From Bordetella genomosp. 7 (GTDB taxonomy: Bacteria; Pseudomonadota; Gammaproteobacteria; Burkholderiales; Burkholderiaceae_B), in the NCBI RefSeq assembly GCF_002261265.1, contig NZ_NEVK01000003.1:372001-436000 (forward strand): 64,000 nucleotides of DNA. Direction: 5' to 3'. The notes under the pieces were generated by a model. The model had not been told where the DNA came from. It saw only the letters and a list, made by a program, of their open reading frames with translations, and did no database searches. Below are positions 41,789 through 50,015 of this stretch, piece by piece (position 1 is the first letter of the stretch; each line of letters begins with the position of its first letter). A program made the translations under genes and the position numbers.

Positions 41789-42597
41789 CGCGGCTGTTGC
41801 ACGTCTCCGATACCCATTTCGGTTGCGAAGACGCCACGGCCGTCCGCGCACTGCTCGCGCTGGCGCGGCAGGTGCAGCCCGAACTGGTACTGCTGGGGGG
41901 CGACGTCACGCAGCGCGCCCGGCGCGCCCAGTTCGCGGCGGCCCGCGATTTTGTACAGAATCTGCAATGCCCGGTGCTGGCCGTGCCGGGCAATCACGAC
42001 ATTCCGCTATACAACCTGGCGGCGCGCCTGCTCGACCCTTACCGGGGCTTTCGGCGGGCGCTGGGGGCGAACCTCGAACCGGTGGTCGAAACCGAGCGCC
42101 TGCTGGTCATCGGCGTAAATTCCACGCGGCCCAGCCGCCACAAGCATGGGCAGGTTTCGGGCGCGCAGGCCAGGCGCGTGGCGCAGCGCCTGCGCCAGGC
42201 GCATCCGGCCAGCCTGCGTGTGGTATTGCTGCATCATCCCGTGCGCGCCGTCGTCGAAAGCGACCAGTCCAACTTGCTTATTGGCCGCGAAACCGCCGTG
42301 CCGGCCTGGGTCGATGCGGGCGCCGACCTGATCCTGGGCGGGCATATTCATCTGCCATACGTCCTGCCGGTGCATGGGGCGGCCGGCCCGGCGCCGCGCC
42401 AGGCCTGGGCGGTGCAGGCCGGCACGGCGGTATCGCGGCGCATACGTGGCGGGGTTCCCAATTCGGTCAATGTCATCGAACATTCCTTCGACCATGACCC
42501 GGGCGCATGTTCAGTGCAGCGGTGGGACTACACCCACGGGGCCGGCGAGTTCCGCTGCGTGGCCGACCAGGCACTGCGCCTGCAGCGCGATCCCTGA
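41785..42597 (+). CDS. calcineurin-like metallophosphoesterase
   Basis: A 270-residue phosphoesterase with all metal motifs in order: SDTHFG (D-x-H), GGDVTQRARRAQF (GDxxxR-like), PGNHDI (GNHD), LLHHPV and GGHIHLP (GHxH). This is the layout of the cyclic-nucleotide or phospholipid phosphoesterase branch. It is translationally coupled to the lipid kinase and followed by a PAP2 phosphatase gene 54 bases later, so a membrane-lipid phosphate turnover role is likely. Confidence 0.88.
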   Translation: MTRLLHVSDTHFGCEDATAVRALLALARQVQPELVLLGGDVTQRARRAQFAAARDFVQNLQCPVLAVPGNHDIPLYNLAARLLDPYRGFRRALGANLEPVVETERLLVIGVNSTRPSRHKHGQVSGAQARRVAQRLRQAHPASLRVVLLHHPVRAVVESDQSNLLIGRETAVPAWVDAGADLILGGHIHLPYVLPVHGAAGPAPRQAWAVQAGTAVSRRIRGGVPNSVNVIEHSFDHDPGACSVQRWDYTHGAGEFRCVADQALRLQRDP

Positions 42598-42651
42598 ACC
42601 CAACACCCTTGCGGCCGCCCGCCGGCCACGAATTCTGTTCAAACGGCTCTA

Positions 42652-43401
42652 ATGGAAGCTTTCGTCGACTGGGTCGCTGTCCATCCTCTTCTGATCCTGC
42701 TGGCCGCCCCCGCTGCGGCGGCGCTATGCGCCTGGCTGGCGGCGCGCCATGTCCCCAGCGGCCCCGGGGCTCGACCCGTCTTGCTGTGGTCGCTCCTCGC
42801 TGCAGGGTCGGGCGCGGTGTTCCTGGCCCTTGCCGCCGCCATGGCCGGGCAGCCCGGCGAAGCACGCCTGGACAGCCGACTTGCCTCCGGCCTCAGTCTC
42901 GCGATGCCGGCGGCCCTGTTATGGACGATGTCGTGGTTCACCTACCTGGGCGACCGTAACCTGCTTACGATCATTGCCGTGGGCATGACGGTGTCGCTAC
43001 TGTGGAAGCGGCAATGGGTGACGGCCCTGGCATGCGTGGCAGTCACGGGCGGCGCCGGCCTGCTCAACCTGGGGCTCAAGCATCTGTTCCAGCGCGTGCG
43101 GCCTGAACATCTGCATGGTTATGCCAGTGCCGATGGCTGGAGCTTTCCCAGTGGCCATACTTCGGGAGCCCTGGCGGTGTACGGCTTTGCCTGCTACCTG
43201 GCCGTGCGGGCGCTGCCGGCGCCCTGGCGGGCGCCCTGCGTGGCGGGCGTGGCCGCGCTCGTGGCGGCCATCGGCGTCAGCCGGGTGCTGCTGCAGGTGC
43301 ATTACCTGAGCGACGTGCTGGCAGGCATCGCCATCAGCCTGGCATGGCTGACGGCGTGCATGGCCGCGCTCAGCGCGGCCCGGCAACGGCGCGCCAGATA
43401 A
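42652..43401 (+). CDS. PAP2-family membrane phosphatase
   Basis: A 249-residue membrane protein of about six segments carrying the three acid-phosphatase motifs: KHLFQRVRP (K-x6-RP), PSGHTSG, and SRVLLQVHYLSDVLAG (S-R-x5-H-x3-D). It should dephosphorylate phosphatidate or undecaprenyl diphosphate on the outer side of the inner membrane. With the two upstream genes it forms a kinase-esterase-phosphatase set. Its last 32 bases overlap the convergent gene on the other strand. Confidence 0.87.
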   Translation: MEAFVDWVAVHPLLILLAAPAAAALCAWLAARHVPSGPGARPVLLWSLLAAGSGAVFLALAAAMAGQPGEARLDSRLASGLSLAMPAALLWTMSWFTYLGDRNLLTIIAVGMTVSLLWKRQWVTALACVAVTGGAGLLNLGLKHLFQRVRPEHLHGYASADGWSFPSGHTSGALAVYGFACYLAVRALPAPWRAPCVAGVAALVAAIGVSRVLLQVHYLSDVLAGIAISLAWLTACMAALSAARQRRAR

Positions 43402-43849
43402 TCTGCAGCAGCCGGCTCACGTCTGCGCCGCGGTGTCGGGCGGGCAGGGCGCGCATGGCGGGCTCGGGCGGCCCCGCTATATACAGGGCGCCCGCATCCC
43501 GGGCGGCATGGCCCAGGCGCTCGGCTGCTTCCCGCGGCAGGGGCCGCAGGTTCCACAGCAATTTATCGCGGATATCGGCGCCCACCCTGCCATCGCTGAA
43601 TCGATCCAGCGTGCGGTCGATTTCCCGTTCGCCGGGCAGCGCCAGCACCACCAGATCCGATTCGTGCAGCGCTTCGCGGGCCGATGCCGCCAGTGTGGCC
43701 GCCCCGCGAAACGGTTCGCAGCGGGCCGGGTCGCGGTCGTACACGGTAAGCGCCAGATCGGGCTGCGCGTCTTGCAACAGGCTGCGCGCCGCCGCTGCGC
43801 CCGTTGTGCCCAGGCCCACCACGCCCACGCGCAATGGCCTGCTCGTCAT
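43370..43849 (-). CDS. short NAD(P)-binding (HIBADH-like Rossmann) protein, probably truncated
   Basis: A 159-residue protein with only the N-terminal Rossmann domain of the hydroxyisobutyrate dehydrogenase family (RVGVVGLGTTGAAAARSLL, SDLVVLALPGEREIDRTLDR). The usual substrate loop (DAPVSGG) is replaced by ALYIAGPPEP, and the C-terminal helical domain with the catalytic Lys is missing; relatives have about 290 residues. The end overlaps the PAP2 gene by 32 bases. It is coupled to the thioesterase gene (ATGA). It may be a remnant, or a true short form without dehydrogenase activity. Confidence 0.55.
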   Translation of the reverse strand: MTSRPLRVGVVGLGTTGAAAARSLLQDAQPDLALTVYDRDPARCEPFRGAATLAASAREALHESDLVVLALPGEREIDRTLDRFSDGRVGADIRDKLLWNLRPLPREAAERLGHAARDAGALYIAGPPEPAMRALPARHRGADVSRLLQIIWRAVAGPR

Positions 43850-44271
43850 GGCGCCGGCACCGACCACGTGCTTACGATATGCGCCACCGGCTCCGAGGCG
43901 CCCTCGCCATGCAGAATCACTTCGCCGGCGGCCAGGCGGCCCGTCTTCAACAGCCGGGCTTGCGCAACCACGGCGCCTGCGGGGCTCTTGCGCAGGAAGT
44001 TGATGGTCAGGCTGGCGGTGACGGCGTTGGGCTGCCCGGTAGCGCCCACCACCGCGGCGTACAGCGCCAGGTCCGCCAGCCCCATCAGTATGGGGCCCGC
44101 CACGATGCCGCCCAACCGTTGATGGGCGTCGCGCGCCGGCAGGATGGCGCGGGCCGTGCCAAAACCTATGTCGGTGATCTGTACGCCCAGCACTTCCGCA
44201 AAGGGGTGCTGCTCGGCCAGCAAGCGCCTGAAGTCGGCAACAGAGATACGGGCAGGGGGCGATGCGGTCAT
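43846..44271 (-). CDS. PaaI-type hotdog thioesterase
   Basis: A 141-residue hotdog-fold protein. GTARAILPARDAHQRLGGIV is the strand-helix entry, with VAGPILMGLADLALYAAVVG as the central helix carrying the catalytic acidic residue, followed by LTINFLRKSPAGAVVAQARL. The family hydrolyses acyl- or aryl-CoA esters. It lies between the TetR gene (upstream, 1 base apart) and the short Rossmann gene, so all three form one operon. Confidence 0.85.
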   Translation of the reverse strand: MTASPPARISVADFRRLLAEQHPFAEVLGVQITDIGFGTARAILPARDAHQRLGGIVAGPILMGLADLALYAAVVGATGQPNAVTASLTINFLRKSPAGAVVAQARLLKTGRLAAGEVILHGEGASEPVAHIVSTWSVPAP

Positions 44272-44272
44272 G

Positions 44273-44887
44273 TCAGGCTTGCTCCAGGTCGGCGCAGTAA
44301 CGTTCCAGCAGGTCGTCGGCGTGCTGCCCCAGTGACTTGACGCGACGGGTATGGAACAGCAGCAGCAGCCCCATCAGATACGTGAACACCTGCATTTGCT
44401 CGATGGCCACCGTTTCATCCGGCCACTGGCGGGTTGCCTGCAAGCCGTGCCCCAACTGCGACACGCACGTGCGCAGCCGCGCATTCAGGCGTTCGTCGAT
44501 GTCGCGGCCCAGGCCTCGCGGCCCCAGCCCCTGGAACAGGTACATGCCCAGCGCGAACTCGGTCGGACGCTCGGCGTAATAGCCGTAAAACGCCTTGACC
44601 ACCCGCCGGGCCGCGCCCGCCGCATTGCCGGGCAGGGCGCCCGCCAATGCTGCGTGCAGGCGTTCCAGCGACGCATCGAGCAGCTCGGCATAAATGGCTT
44701 CCTTGCCGTCAAACCAGGGATAAATGGCGCCGGTGGTGCAGCCGGCTTCCTTGGCTATGGCGCGCACGGTTGTCTGTTCCAGGCCATCGCGCTGGAACAC
44801 ACGCTGTGCGGCCTCCAGAATCAGCTGGCGCCGCAACGCGATAAATTGTTGCGCACGGGACGAAGGTTGCGGGCGAGACGAGTCCAT
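44273..44887 (-). CDS. TetR-family transcriptional regulator
   Basis: A 204-residue regulator. The DNA-binding domain spans about 14-60: RQLILEAAQRVFQRDGLEQT, then VRAIAKEAGCTTGAIYPWFD and GKEAIYAELLD. The rest is the helical ligand domain with a hydrophobic run (FTYLMGLLLLFHTRR). The ATG at 44887 is chosen; an in-frame TTG at 44926 would place the start inside the palindrome at 44919. It is first in an operon with the thioesterase and probably represses it. Confidence 0.86.
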   Translation of the reverse strand: MDSSRPQPSSRAQQFIALRRQLILEAAQRVFQRDGLEQTTVRAIAKEAGCTTGAIYPWFDGKEAIYAELLDASLERLHAALAGALPGNAAGAARRVVKAFYGYYAERPTEFALGMYLFQGLGPRGLGRDIDERLNARLRTCVSQLGHGLQATRQWPDETVAIEQMQVFTYLMGLLLLFHTRRVKSLGQHADDLLERYCADLEQA

Positions 44888-44918
44888 GGGCACGCCGGAA
44901 ATATCAATGTGCTCATTT

Positions 44919-44933
44919 AATAACAACGTTATT
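44919..44933. promoter_or_regulatory. palindrome upstream of the tetR gene
   Basis: AATAAC, three bases, GTTATT: a perfect 6-base inverted repeat 31 bases before the regulator start, in an A+T-rich patch. It fits a TetR autoregulatory operator over the promoter. Confidence 0.6.
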
Positions 44934-45323
44934 TCCCTGGCAAGGCATGCCTTTCAGGGCCCATCGCCGGCGCGGGCAGCAAATGTATCTACCCGGTGCG
45001 CCGTGTATCCAGTATTGTGCAGAGTAACGGCGCCATGTCGGTGCAAAGCCGTCGCAGCCGGCGCGCTCAGCGCACCAAACGCCGTAAATACGCGCCTTTC
45101 CGAGCGCCTAGGGTAAACACGTAGGTGTTTCGGCTCCGGCTCGGCCAATGTTGCGAGATACCAACAGCCAGGGCGGCGAAGTCGTACTTTTAGGGGTGCG
45201 GCCATAGCCAGTGTCGGGGATTTTTGATGCAATAGCGTCAACTTCCCTTCGCGGAGTTAGGGGGGCGGCAGGCTGATGCAAGCGTTGCTGCTCTTGTCAC
45301 TCAAATCAACGGAGATTTCTTAA
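44934..45323. other. porin upstream region (long leader)
   Basis: About 390 bases without a convincing gene. It contains the inverted repeat AAACAC-GTAG-GTGTTT at 45115-45130 and an ACGGAG ribosome site 9 bases before the porin ATG. A frame of 95 codons on the minus strand here lacks a ribosome site and looks random. The length suggests an upstream regulatory region or a long untranslated leader for the porin mRNA. Confidence 0.5.
45115..45130. repeat. inverted repeat in the porin upstream region
   Basis: AAACAC (45115-45120) and GTGTTT (45125-45130) flank GTAG, about 195 bases before the porin start. It could be a regulator site or an mRNA hairpin. Confidence 0.45.
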
Positions 45324-46448
45324 ATGAAAAAGACTCTGCTCGCTGCCGCCCTGCTCGCCGGTTTCGCCGGTGTGGCCCAGGCAGAAACCTCGGTGACGCT
45401 GTACGGCATCATCGATACCGGTATCGGCTACAACAAGGTCAAGGGCGACGGCTGGGATAGCGGCAGCCGCGTCGGCATGATCAACGGCGTGCAGAACGGT
45501 TCGCGCTGGGGCCTGCGTGGCACCGAAGATCTGGGTGACGGCCTGCAAGCCGTGTTCCAGCTGGAAAGCGGCTTCAGCTCCAGCAACGGTAACTCCGCCC
45601 AAGGCGGCCGTCTGTTCGGTCGTCAAGCCACCATCGGTCTGCAAAGCGACAGCTGGGGCCGTCTGGACTTCGGTCGTCAAACCAACATCGCGTCGAAGTA
45701 CTTCGGCTCGATCGACCCGTTCGGCGCCGGCTTCACCCAAGCCAACATCGGCCTCGGCCTGAGCGCTGCCAACACCGTTCGCTACGACAACATGGTCATG
45801 TACCAAACCCCGTCGTACAGCGGCTTCCAGTTCGGCATCGGCTACTCGTTCAGCGTTGACGACAACACCGACGACGACGATCGCGTTGGCTTCCGTACCG
45901 CCGACAACGTTCGTGGCATCACCACCGGCCTGCGCTACGTGAACGGCCCCCTGAACGTCGCTCTGTCGTACGATCAGCTGAACGCTTCGAACCAGCAAGC
46001 TCAAGACGAAGTTGACGCCACCCCGCGTATGTACGCGATCGGCGCTTCGTACGACTTCGAAGTCGTGAAGCTGGCTCTGGCCTACGGCCGCACCACCGAC
46101 GGCTGGTTCGCTGGCCAAGGCGTTGCCGGTCTGCAACTGGGTACCGGCGAAAGCGGCCTGGGCGGCAACGTGTTCGCCGACGGCTTCAAGTCGAACTCGT
46201 ACCTGGTCGGCCTGACCGCCCCCATCGGCGGCGCGTCGAAGCTGTTCGGTTCGTGGCAAATGGTTGATCCCAGCAACGACCGCCTGACCGGCGGCGACGA
46301 GACGATGAACGTCTTCTCGCTGGGCTACACCTACGACCTGTCCAAGCGTACCAACCTGTACGCCTACGGCTCGTACGCCAAGAACTACGCGTTCCTGGAC
46401 GACGTCAAGAGCACCGCTGTCGGCGTCGGTATCCGCCACCGCTTCTAA
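45324..46448 (+). CDS. outer membrane porin, major Bordetella type
   Basis: A 374-residue Gram-negative porin of the betaproteobacterial 16-strand type. The signal peptide MKKTLLAAALLAGFAGVAQA is cleaved before ETSVTLYGIIDTGIGYNKV. GSRWGLRGTEDLGDGLQAVF is the family signature, and the chain ends with the assembly signal VGIRHRF (terminal Phe). It forms trimeric channels for small solutes. Codon choice is strongly restricted compared with its neighbours, as in very highly expressed genes. It stands just before nuoA, the position of the Bordetella main porin. It is monocistronic, with its own terminator. Confidence 0.95.
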   Translation: MKKTLLAAALLAGFAGVAQAETSVTLYGIIDTGIGYNKVKGDGWDSGSRVGMINGVQNGSRWGLRGTEDLGDGLQAVFQLESGFSSSNGNSAQGGRLFGRQATIGLQSDSWGRLDFGRQTNIASKYFGSIDPFGAGFTQANIGLGLSAANTVRYDNMVMYQTPSYSGFQFGIGYSFSVDDNTDDDDRVGFRTADNVRGITTGLRYVNGPLNVALSYDQLNASNQQAQDEVDATPRMYAIGASYDFEVVKLALAYGRTTDGWFAGQGVAGLQLGTGESGLGGNVFADGFKSNSYLVGLTAPIGGASKLFGSWQMVDPSNDRLTGGDETMNVFSLGYTYDLSKRTNLYAYGSYAKNYAFLDDVKSTAVGVGIRHRF

Positions 46449-46453
46449 TCGGC

Positions 46454-46473
46454 TGCGAGGCGCAAGCCTCGCA
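46454..46473 (+). repeat. porin 3' UTR hairpin 1 (GCAA tetraloop)
   Basis: TGCGAGGC and GCCTCGCA form an 8-bp stem closed by a GCAA (GNRA-type) loop, 6 bases after the porin stop. A stable stem here could protect the mRNA from 3' exonucleases. Confidence 0.6.
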
Positions 46474-46488
46474 TCGATTACCTAGCGT

Positions 46489-46511
46489 GCATGCGGCCTT
46501 CGGTCGCGTGC
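46489..46511 (+). repeat. porin 3' UTR hairpin 2
   Basis: GCATGCGGCC pairs with GGTCGCGTGC (two G-T pairs) around TTC, giving a 10-bp stem between the first hairpin and the terminator. Confidence 0.55.
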
Positions 46512-46512
46512 G

Positions 46513-46540
46513 AAAAGCCACCCTTCGGGGTGGCTTTTTT
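46513..46540 (+). terminator. porin Rho-independent terminator
   Basis: AAAAGCCACCC and GGGTGGCTTTT close an 11-bp stem with a TTCG tetraloop followed by further T. This is a very strong terminator separating the porin from the nuo operon. Confidence 0.92.
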
Positions 46541-46608
46541 GTTACTGCAAAAGGTCAATTTGCCCTGGTTTTCAGTGCGCTGGGTTCAGCAGAGAGTCAC
46601 CTCGCAAA

Positions 46609-46617
46609 TGCTACAAT
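46609..46617 (+). promoter_or_regulatory. candidate extended -10 promoter of the nuo operon
   Basis: TGCTACAAT (TGn plus TACAAT) lies 32 bases before the nuoA ATG, in the only gap between the porin terminator and nuoA. No good -35 at 17 bases is seen, consistent with an extended -10 promoter. Confidence 0.5.
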
Positions 46618-46648
46618 CTGAAGGTTTGCGCATTTGACGGACGCCAGA

Positions 46649-47008
46649 ATGAACTTGCAACAGTATTTTCCCGTCCTGCTGTTTATCGTGGTGGCTACCC
46701 TCATCGGGTTTGCGCTGCTGACGGCAGGGTCGCTCTTGGGGCCGCGGCGTCCGTACGCCGAGAAACTCTCGGCCTACGAATGCGGTTTCGACGCCTTCGA
46801 CGATGCCCGCATGAAGTTCGATGTGCGCTACTACCTGGTGGCCATCCTCTTCATCCTGTTCGATCTCGAAATCGCCTTCCTGTTCCCCTGGGCCATTGCG
46901 CAGGGCACCGTCGGCATTGTCGGCTTCTGGACCGTCATGGTGTTCCTGGCCGTCCTGACGGTGGGCTTCATCTACGAATGGAAAAAGGGTGCGCTCGACT
47001 GGGAATAA
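46649..47008 (+). CDS. nuoA: NADH-quinone oxidoreductase subunit A
   Basis: A 119-residue membrane subunit of respiratory complex I with three transmembrane helices. The conserved loop [20 protein letters not shown] lies between helices 1 and 2, followed by [20 protein letters not shown]. It helps join the membrane arm to the peripheral arm near the quinone site. The ATG at 46649 is chosen because the protein then starts at the usual distance before helix 1; the ribosome site is weak. First gene of the 14-gene operon. Confidence 0.96.
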   Translation: MNLQQYFPVLLFIVVATLIGFALLTAGSLLGPRRPYAEKLSAYECGFDAFDDARMKFDVRYYLVAILFILFDLEIAFLFPWAIAQGTVGIVGFWTVMVFLAVLTVGFIYEWKKGALDWE

Positions 47009-47041
47009 CCCGGGTCTGCACGCACGCTATCAGAGACCAAT

Positions 47042-47518
47042 ATGGCTATAGACGGCATTCTCAAGCAAGGCTTCATCACTACCAGTGCCGACAAGTTCCT
47101 GAACTGGGCAAAAACCGGTTCGATGTGGCCCATGACCTTCGGTCTGGCCTGTTGCGCGGTCGAAATGATGCACGCCGGTGCGGCCCGCTACGACCTGGAC
47201 CAATTCGGCATCATCTTCCGACCCAGCCCGCGCCAGTCCGACCTCATGATCGTGGCCGGCACGCTGTGCAACAAAATGGCGCCGGCGCTGCGCAAGGTGT
47301 ACGACCAGATGCCCGAGCCGCGTTGGGTGGTGTCCATGGGTTCGTGCGCCAACGGTGGCGGCTACTACCATTATTCGTATTCGGTCGTGCGCGGCTGTGA
47401 TCGCATCGTGCCGGTCGATGTCTATGTGCCGGGCTGTCCGCCCACTGCAGAAGCGCTGGTCTACGGGTTGCTGCAAATGCAGAACAAAATCCGCCTGACC
47501 AACACCATTGCCCGCTGA
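47042..47518 (+). CDS. nuoB: NADH-quinone oxidoreductase subunit B
   Basis: A 158-residue subunit that holds the terminal 4Fe-4S cluster N2, the electron donor to ubiquinone. The cluster Cys are all present: the CC pair at 37-38 ([11 protein letters not shown]), Cys102 (GSCANGGG) and Cys132 (VPGCPPT). The length is that of the betaproteobacterial protein, which lacks the E. coli N-terminal extension. Confidence 0.97.
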   Translation: MAIDGILKQGFITTSADKFLNWAKTGSMWPMTFGLACCAVEMMHAGAARYDLDQFGIIFRPSPRQSDLMIVAGTLCNKMAPALRKVYDQMPEPRWVVSMGSCANGGGYYHYSYSVVRGCDRIVPVDVYVPGCPPTAEALVYGLLQMQNKIRLTNTIAR

Positions 47519-47584
47519 GGCGTTGTGGCCGGCCTCGCGTAGTGCCGGCCACACCTGTCAGCATCTCGGTTCACCAAAGCAATC

Positions 47585-48214
47585 ATGACGATGACCAGGC
47601 TCGAAACCCTGAAACACAACCTGCAGGCCGCGTTGGGCGCAGATGTCGCGCTCACCGAGGCGCTGGGCGAACTGACGCTCGAGGTGTCGGCCGACCAATG
47701 GCTCGCCGCGTGCAACAAGCTGCGCACCGACCCCGGCCTTGGCTTCGACACCTGCATCGATCTGTGCGGGGTCGACTACCTTACCTGGGGCAATGGCGCG
47801 CGTCCGGCGGCCGATGCCTTGACGCCGGGCGTCCAGCGCACCCGCTATGCGGTGGTCGCGCATCTGCTGTCCGTTCAGCACAACTGGCGCCTGCGGGTGC
47901 GCACCTGGGCGCCTGACGACGACTTCCCCATGGTGGCCTCGCTGGTCGAGTGCTGGCCCGGCGTGAACTGGTTCGAGCGCGAAGCCTTCGACCTGTTCGG
48001 CATTGTCTTCGAAGGCCATCCCGACCTGCGCCGCATCCTGACCGACTACGGTTTCATCGGCCATCCGTTCCGCAAAGACTTTCCCCTGTCGGGCACCGTC
48101 GAAATGCGCTACGACCCCGAACAAGGCCGCGTCATCTACCAGCCGGTCACCATCGATCCCCGCGAAATCACCCCGCGTGTCGTACGCGAAGACTCCTACG
48201 GCATGGGGCGTTAA
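47585..48214 (+). CDS. nuoC: NADH-quinone oxidoreductase subunit C
   Basis: A 209-residue '30 kDa' subunit of the peripheral arm. The family signature [20 protein letters not shown] is followed by [20 protein letters not shown] and RKDFPLSG. nuoC and nuoD are separate genes here, unlike the fused E. coli gene. Two ATG codons (47585, 47591) are possible starts. nuoD begins 3 bases after the stop. Confidence 0.96.
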   Translation: MTMTRLETLKHNLQAALGADVALTEALGELTLEVSADQWLAACNKLRTDPGLGFDTCIDLCGVDYLTWGNGARPAADALTPGVQRTRYAVVAHLLSVQHNWRLRVRTWAPDDDFPMVASLVECWPGVNWFEREAFDLFGIVFEGHPDLRRILTDYGFIGHPFRKDFPLSGTVEMRYDPEQGRVIYQPVTIDPREITPRVVREDSYGMGR

Positions 48215-48217
48215 ATC

Positions 48218-49474
48218 ATGGCAGAAATCAAGAACTACACCCTGAACTTCGGCCCGCAACACCCGGCCGCTCACGGTGTGCTGCGCCTGGTGCTCGAGCT
48301 CGACGGCGAAGTCATCCAGCGCGCCGATCCCCACATCGGCCTGCTGCACCGCGCCACCGAAAAGCTCGCCGAGCACAAGACCTACCTGCAGGCGCTGCCC
48401 TACATGGACCGCCTCGATTACGTGTCCATGATGTGCAACGAGCACGCGTATGTCATGGCCATCGAGAAACTGCTGGGCATCGAGCCGCCGCTGCGCGCGC
48501 AGTACATCCGCGTCATGTTCGACGAGATCACGCGCCTGCTCAACCACCTGATGTCGCTGGGCTCGCACGCCCTGGACGTGGGCGCCATGGCCGTGTTCCT
48601 GTACGCCTTCCGCGAACGCGAAGACCTGATGGATTGCTACGAAGCCGTCTCGGGCGCACGCATGCACGCGGCCTACTATCGTCCCGGCGGCGTCTACCGC
48701 GACCTGCCCGACTCCATGCCGCAATACGGCGACGGCAGCAAGTACCGGGGCGACAAAGAACTGCGCCAGATGAACGACGCGCGTTCGGGGTCGCTGCTCG
48801 ACTTCATCGAAGATTTCACCAACCGGTTCCCCGGCTGCGTCGACGAATACGAAACCCTCCTGACCGACAACCGCATCTGGAAGCAGCGCCTGGTGGGCAT
48901 CGGCGTTGTCGATCCCGACCGCGCCAAGGCCTTGGGCTTTACCGGCCCCATGCTGCGCGGCTCGGGCGTGGCCTGGGACCTGCGCAAGATGCAGCCCTAC
49001 GAAGTCTACGACCTGGTCGACTTCGACGTGCCGGTGGGCGTCAACGGCGACTGCTACGACCGCTACCTGGTCCGCGTGGCCGAAATGCGCGAAAGCAACC
49101 GCATCATTCGCCAGTGCGTCGAATGGCTGCGCAACAACCCGGGGCCGGTCATGATCGAGAACCACAAGGTTGCGCCGCCCAGCCGCGCCAACATGAAATC
49201 CAACATGGAAGAGCTCATCCATCACTTCAAGCTCTTCTCCGAGGGTTTCCATGTGCCGCCGGGCGAGACTTACGCGTCCGTGGAACACCCCAAGGGCGAA
49301 TTCGGCATCTACATGGTGTCCGACGGCGCCAACAAACCGTACCGCCTGAAGATCCGCGCGCCTGGTTTCGCCCACTTGCAATCGCTCGATGAAATGGCGC
49401 GCGGCCACATGATCGCCGACGCCGTCACCATCATCGGTACGCAGGACATCGTTTTCGGCGAGATCGACCGCTGA
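48218..49474 (+). CDS. nuoD: NADH-quinone oxidoreductase subunit D
   Basis: A 418-residue '49 kDa' subunit that forms the quinone-binding pocket with NuoB. It starts [20 protein letters not shown], with [20 protein letters not shown] and [19 protein letters not shown] following; the N-terminal His-Pro-x-x-His region (QHPAAHG) lines the quinone site. The chain ends DIVFGEIDR, normal for the family. No Ni-binding Cys of hydrogenases are retained. Confidence 0.97.
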   Translation: MAEIKNYTLNFGPQHPAAHGVLRLVLELDGEVIQRADPHIGLLHRATEKLAEHKTYLQALPYMDRLDYVSMMCNEHAYVMAIEKLLGIEPPLRAQYIRVMFDEITRLLNHLMSLGSHALDVGAMAVFLYAFREREDLMDCYEAVSGARMHAAYYRPGGVYRDLPDSMPQYGDGSKYRGDKELRQMNDARSGSLLDFIEDFTNRFPGCVDEYETLLTDNRIWKQRLVGIGVVDPDRAKALGFTGPMLRGSGVAWDLRKMQPYEVYDLVDFDVPVGVNGDCYDRYLVRVAEMRESNRIIRQCVEWLRNNPGPVMIENHKVAPPSRANMKSNMEELIHHFKLFSEGFHVPPGETYASVEHPKGEFGIYMVSDGANKPYRLKIRAPGFAHLQSLDEMARGHMIADAVTIIGTQDIVFGEIDR

Positions 49475-49514
49475 TCCACCAGCCCGACCGCCCCGCATAA
49501 CCCGGATTCAAACT

Positions 49515-50015
49515 ATGCTGCTTTCCGCACAGGCCTACCAGAAAATCGATCGGGAACTCGCCAAGTTCCCGGCCGACCAGCGGCAGTCGGCCATCATGGC
49601 TGCGCTTGCCATCGCGCAAGAAGAAAAAGGCTGGCTGGCTCCCGAAGTCCTCGAAGACGTGGCCAACTATATCGGCGTGCCGCCCATCGCGGTGCAAGAG
49701 GTCGCCACCTTCTACAACATGTTCGACACCCGGCCGGTCGGCAAGCACAAGATCGCGGTCTGCACGAACCTGCCCTGTGCCTTGCGCGACGGCGAGAAAG
49801 CCGGCGATTACCTCAAGCGCAAGCTGGGCGTCGACTATCGCGAAACCACGCCCGACGGCCTGTTCACCCTGGTCGAGGGCGAGTGCATGGGCGCCTGCGG
49901 CGATTCTCCCGTGCTTATCGTGAACAACAAGCATATGTGCGTGCGCATGACTGAAGAAAAGCTCGACGCGCTGGTCCAGGGTCTGAAGGCGCAATCCCAA
50001 GGAGAATCGGCATGA
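49515..50015 (+). CDS. nuoE: NADH-quinone oxidoreductase subunit E
   Basis: A 166-residue '24 kDa' thioredoxin-like subunit that carries 2Fe-2S cluster N1a. Its ligands are Cys83 and Cys88 (AVCTNLPC) and Cys124 and Cys128 (GECMGACG). The helical N-terminal domain ([20 protein letters not shown]) is standard. The nuoF ATG overlaps its stop (ATGA), so the two NADH-module subunits are translationally coupled. Confidence 0.97.
   Translation: MLLSAQAYQKIDRELAKFPADQRQSAIMAALAIAQEEKGWLAPEVLEDVANYIGVPPIAVQEVATFYNMFDTRPVGKHKIAVCTNLPCALRDGEKAGDYLKRKLGVDYRETTPDGLFTLVEGECMGACGDSPVLIVNNKHMCVRMTEEKLDALVQGLKAQSQGESA

Noticed and set aside
41325-42497. A 390-codon plus-strand frame overlapping the lipid kinase and phosphoesterase genes
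   Set aside because: It is out of frame with two well-supported enzymes and is Arg/Ala/Gly-rich, a typical GC shadow.
44954-45241. A 95-codon minus-strand frame upstream of the porin
   Set aside because: No ribosome site, no domain, and it covers the likely porin control region.
45306-46439. A 377-codon frame antisense to the porin
   Set aside because: It arises from the porin's strongly biased codon usage; the product is Val/Ala/Gln-rich with no fold signature.
43000-46600. A right-hand copy of the tRNA-Leu 3' end as an attachment site
   Set aside because: I looked for the GAGTCTCGCCGTCGGC end and saw no convincing second copy by eye; a computed search could still find a degenerate one.
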